Origin: Erysipelotrichaceae bacterium
GTDB taxonomy: Bacteria; Bacillota_I; Bacilli_A; Erysipelotrichales; Erysipelotrichaceae
Assembly: GCA_024709285.1 (NCBI GenBank)
Contig: JANJWY010000170.1
Span: forward strand, 1 to 6,575
Reading direction: 5' to 3'
DNA length: 6,575 nt
The notes under the pieces are model-generated. The model saw only the letters and a list, made by a program, of their open reading frames with translations, did not search any database and was not told where the DNA came from. Made by a program: the position numbers and the translations under genes. Positions 5,153 to 6,575 of this stretch are shown in pieces. Positions within the stretch are counted from its first letter, which is position 1, and each line of letters begins with the position of its first letter.

Positions 5153-5812
5153 TTATTCTGTTTCAGCGACAAGTGCGCCGACTTCAATCAAGTAAGCTTT
5201 GACAGCAGCTTCATAAGCAAGGAAGTCTTTCTTAGCAACGCCTCTAAACGATGCGCCTTTACCCATCATCTTAGCTACATCAGCAATATAGTTTCCACCT
5301 TCTTTGCCTGTTCCATAGCGATGACTTACCCCGGCTTCAGCCAACAGTTTTTCAGCAATGGCGGGAGCAGCAGGATATTCGGCATCAACAACTTTGACAG
5401 TAGCGGTTTTCTCGCCCTTGTCAGTTTCAACTTTTTCTTCAGTGTCATTATCGTACAATGTAATCTTGTAGACAAAAGTAAATTCTTTTTCCTTTTCGCC
5501 CTTTTCAAGTTCCGGTGCCGTCCAGACCAATACGCTTAACCAATATTGTTCTTCTTCCGGCAATGCTTCACCCAAATCATCTTCAGTGACTTTTTCCAAG
5601 GTCGCACCGGTCATACATACTTCTTCTTCACCGATCAACCAACAGTCTACGGCAAACCCTCCAATACCAAATGTCTTAGCGGTCAAAGTGACCGTTCCTT
5701 CTTCAGCAGTTTCAAGAGGTTCAACCGTAATTTCTGTTTCAGCAGCCATTACCGGCAGAGCAAGTGCAAATACGAGTAACATAGCAAACAATAAAGATAG
5801 GATTTTCTTCAT
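5153..5812 (-). CDS. Secreted acidic protein of unknown function
   Basis: The 219 residues begin with a clear Sec signal peptide: MKK, a hydrophobic core LSLLFAMLLVFALALP, and an A-x-A-like end at about residues 22-24 (PVMAAE). There is no lipobox cysteine and no LPxTG sorting signal, so it is probably released or bound non-covalently to the wall. Residues about 25-145 alternate short strands (TEITVEPLE, GTVTLTAKT, FTFVYKITLYD, ATVKVVDAEYP), which suggests an immunoglobulin-like or other beta-sandwich fold. C57 and C66 are the only cysteines and could form a disulfide. The protein is rich in Glu, with a charged stretch ELEKGEKEKE at 101-110. Residues 150-215 look helical (AIAEKLLAEAG, GNYIADVAKMMG, FLAYEAAVKAYL). 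I recognise no family. The ATG at 5812 follows AAAGGAGAG (5817-5825) by 4 nt. It is a single-gene unit with its own promoter and terminator. Confidence 0.7.
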   Translation of the reverse strand: MKKILSLLFAMLLVFALALPVMAAETEITVEPLETAEEGTVTLTAKTFGIGGFAVDCWLIGEEEVCMTGATLEKVTEDDLGEALPEEEQYWLSVLVWTAPELEKGEKEKEFTFVYKITLYDNDTEEKVETDKGEKTATVKVVDAEYPAAPAIAEKLLAEAGVSHRYGTGKEGGNYIADVAKMMGKGASFRGVAKKDFLAYEAAVKAYLIEVGALVAETE

Positions 5813-5870
5813 TTAACTCTCCTTTCATGAGATATCAAAATTTAATTTTTTCTTAATACAATATATTCCT

Positions 5871-5898
5871 ATTTTAGCACGATTTGTCATGCCTGCAA
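5871..5898 (-). promoter_or_regulatory. Predicted promoter of the secreted-protein gene, extended -10
   Basis: On the minus strand TGC-TAAAAT (5871-5879) forms an extended -10, with TTGCAG (5893-5898) 16 bp upstream as a weak -35. Transcription would start near 5864, leaving a leader of about 52 nt that is very AT-rich. The spacer is filled almost exactly by one copy of the 14-bp direct repeat. Confidence 0.5.
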
Positions 5899-5920
5899 TA
5901 GCATTTCACGATTTGTCATG
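5878..5920. repeat. Two perfect 14-bp direct repeats, 29-bp period
   Basis: CACGATTTGTCATG occurs at 5878-5891 and again at 5907-5920, in the same orientation and without mismatch. One copy covers the -35/-10 spacer of the secreted-protein promoter. The other covers the last four codons and part of the stop of the ADP-ribosylglycohydrolase gene, encoding its HDKS end. The sequences between and around the copies are not alike beyond this core. Confidence 0.8.
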
Positions 5921-6575
5921 ATGTTCAATGAAATTACAAAAGTCCATGACAATTTTCGTGACTTCCAGAAATTCAAGCCATTGCTTGTTGATTGCATCCA
6001 TCCCAAGATAAGCTCCGAGTATGTTTCCTGTGATTGAACCGGTACTGTCACTGTCACCATCGTGATTAACAGATACTACCAAAGCTTTTTGAAGATCACT
6101 GGGATATTTCAATGAGCAGTAAATTGCAATAGCCAGTGCTTCTTCTGCTACCCAGCCTTCCCCCAATTGCCTGATACATCGGATGTCATTTTGATCTGAA
6201 CCGGATAATTGTACTGCCGATTTCATTAATGTCACCAAACGTTGGGCATCAGAAAACATTTCAAGTTTTGCTATGGTCTGTAATATACATACTCTTAAAT
6301 CAGTTCCTTCGAATATCTTCGATATCAGATAAGCCATTGCTCCGGCAGACAAATATCCCAAGGGATGTCCGTGGGTAATGGCCGCACTCGAGCAACCATG
6401 ATCAAATGCCTGATCTGCATCAAAGAAGTAGCCGATCGGAGCTACTCGCATGACTCCGCCACACCCCTTTGAATCGTTGATCGGCTTGGCTGTGGTGCCC
6501 ATTATCCCGCTGGCCAAAGCATTTTTACATGTTATTCCCGGAGCGCGCTGAAAAAAGAGCTCACGATAGGACATG
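5906..6575 (-). CDS. ADP-ribosylglycohydrolase family protein, C-terminal part (5' end outside window)
   Basis: Family members (DraG/ARH-like) hydrolyse ADP-ribose from modified proteins or related ADP-ribosyl compounds with a binuclear magnesium site. About 222 residues are visible. Characteristic blocks in order: RAPGITC (10-16), SKGCGGVMRVAPIG (35-48), AAITHGHPLGYLSAG (64-78), and the C-terminal metal motif HDGDSDSTGSITGNILGAY (171-189), whose aspartates bind magnesium. The other metal motif, usually a TDDT-like element near the N-terminus, lies beyond the right edge, and the family commonly reaches about 300 residues. The methionine at 6574 (SYRELFFQRAPG) is therefore most likely internal, since RAPG normally sits well inside these proteins. 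The exact target (protein-linked ADP-ribose, dinitrogenase reductase, or a small molecule) cannot be inferred. No terminator is evident between its stop and the promoter of the secreted-protein gene, so some read-through is possible. Confidence 0.9.
   Translation of the reverse strand, partial: MSYRELFFQRAPGITCKNALASGIMGTTAKPINDSKGCGGVMRVAPIGYFFDADQAFDHGCSSAAITHGHPLGYLSAGAMAYLISKIFEGTDLRVCILQTIAKLEMFSDAQRLVTLMKSAVQLSGSDQNDIRCIRQLGEGWVAEEALAIAIYCSLKYPSDLQKALVVSVNHDGDSDSTGSITGNILGAYLGMDAINKQWLEFLEVTKIVMDFCNFIEHHDKS

Noticed and set aside
5150..5539. Plus-strand open frame of 129 codons opposite the secreted-protein gene
   Set aside because: It is the antisense of a gene with a clear signal peptide, ribosome site and terminator. 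The translated frame is rich in Ser, Phe and Cys with no family features.
6572..6574. ATG at the right edge as the true start of the ADP-ribosylglycohydrolase
   Set aside because: The RAPG block normally sits well inside the protein, and the N-terminal metal motif would be missing, so the gene most likely continues beyond the window.

Overview
The window looks like a piece of chromosome from a moderately low-GC Gram-positive bacterium (Bacillota). Shine-Dalgarno sites are strong (AAAGGAGG-type), promoters are sigma-A-like, intrinsic terminators are compact, and Kbl carries the GTLSKAFG-type active site I associate with Bacillus-type enzymes. The small intergenic gaps and the mix of genes would fit an Erysipelotrichia- or Clostridia-like gut anaerobe, but I cannot place it below phylum. 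Nothing points to a phage, transposon, integron, CRISPR array or plasmid, and I see no RNA gene.

Layout. On the plus strand, 1-1754 holds the 3' part of tdh (threonine dehydrogenase) and all of kbl (glycine C-acetyltransferase), overlapping by one base. Together they convert threonine to glycine and acetyl-CoA. A terminator whose stem contains the kbl stop codon ends this operon. A one-gene unit for a small VOC-fold protein follows, with its own promoter. It meets the minus-strand genes at a hairpin that holds the ends of both convergent genes.

The rest is on the minus strand, transcribed from right to left. The 3' part of an ADP-ribosylglycohydrolase gene enters from the right edge. Next come a secreted acidic protein of unknown function with its own promoter and terminator, and a small thioredoxin-like protein (CGVC) with its own promoter and terminator. 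Last is a tightly packed three-gene operon: an HSL-like alpha/beta hydrolase, a ThpR-type RNA 2',3'-cyclic phosphodiesterase, and a protein that looks like the DUF7309/DUF6930 type.

Most of the window is ordinary core and housekeeping sequence. The points worth a second look are regulatory or concern the uncharacterised protein. The hydrolase promoter lies inside the preceding gene's terminator. A perfect 14-bp direct repeat fills the promoter spacer of the secreted-protein gene and recurs over the end of the gene before it. Three predicted promoters imply very short leaders of about 11-13 nt. The secreted protein has a recognisable architecture but no family I can name. I found no clear new multi-gene system.
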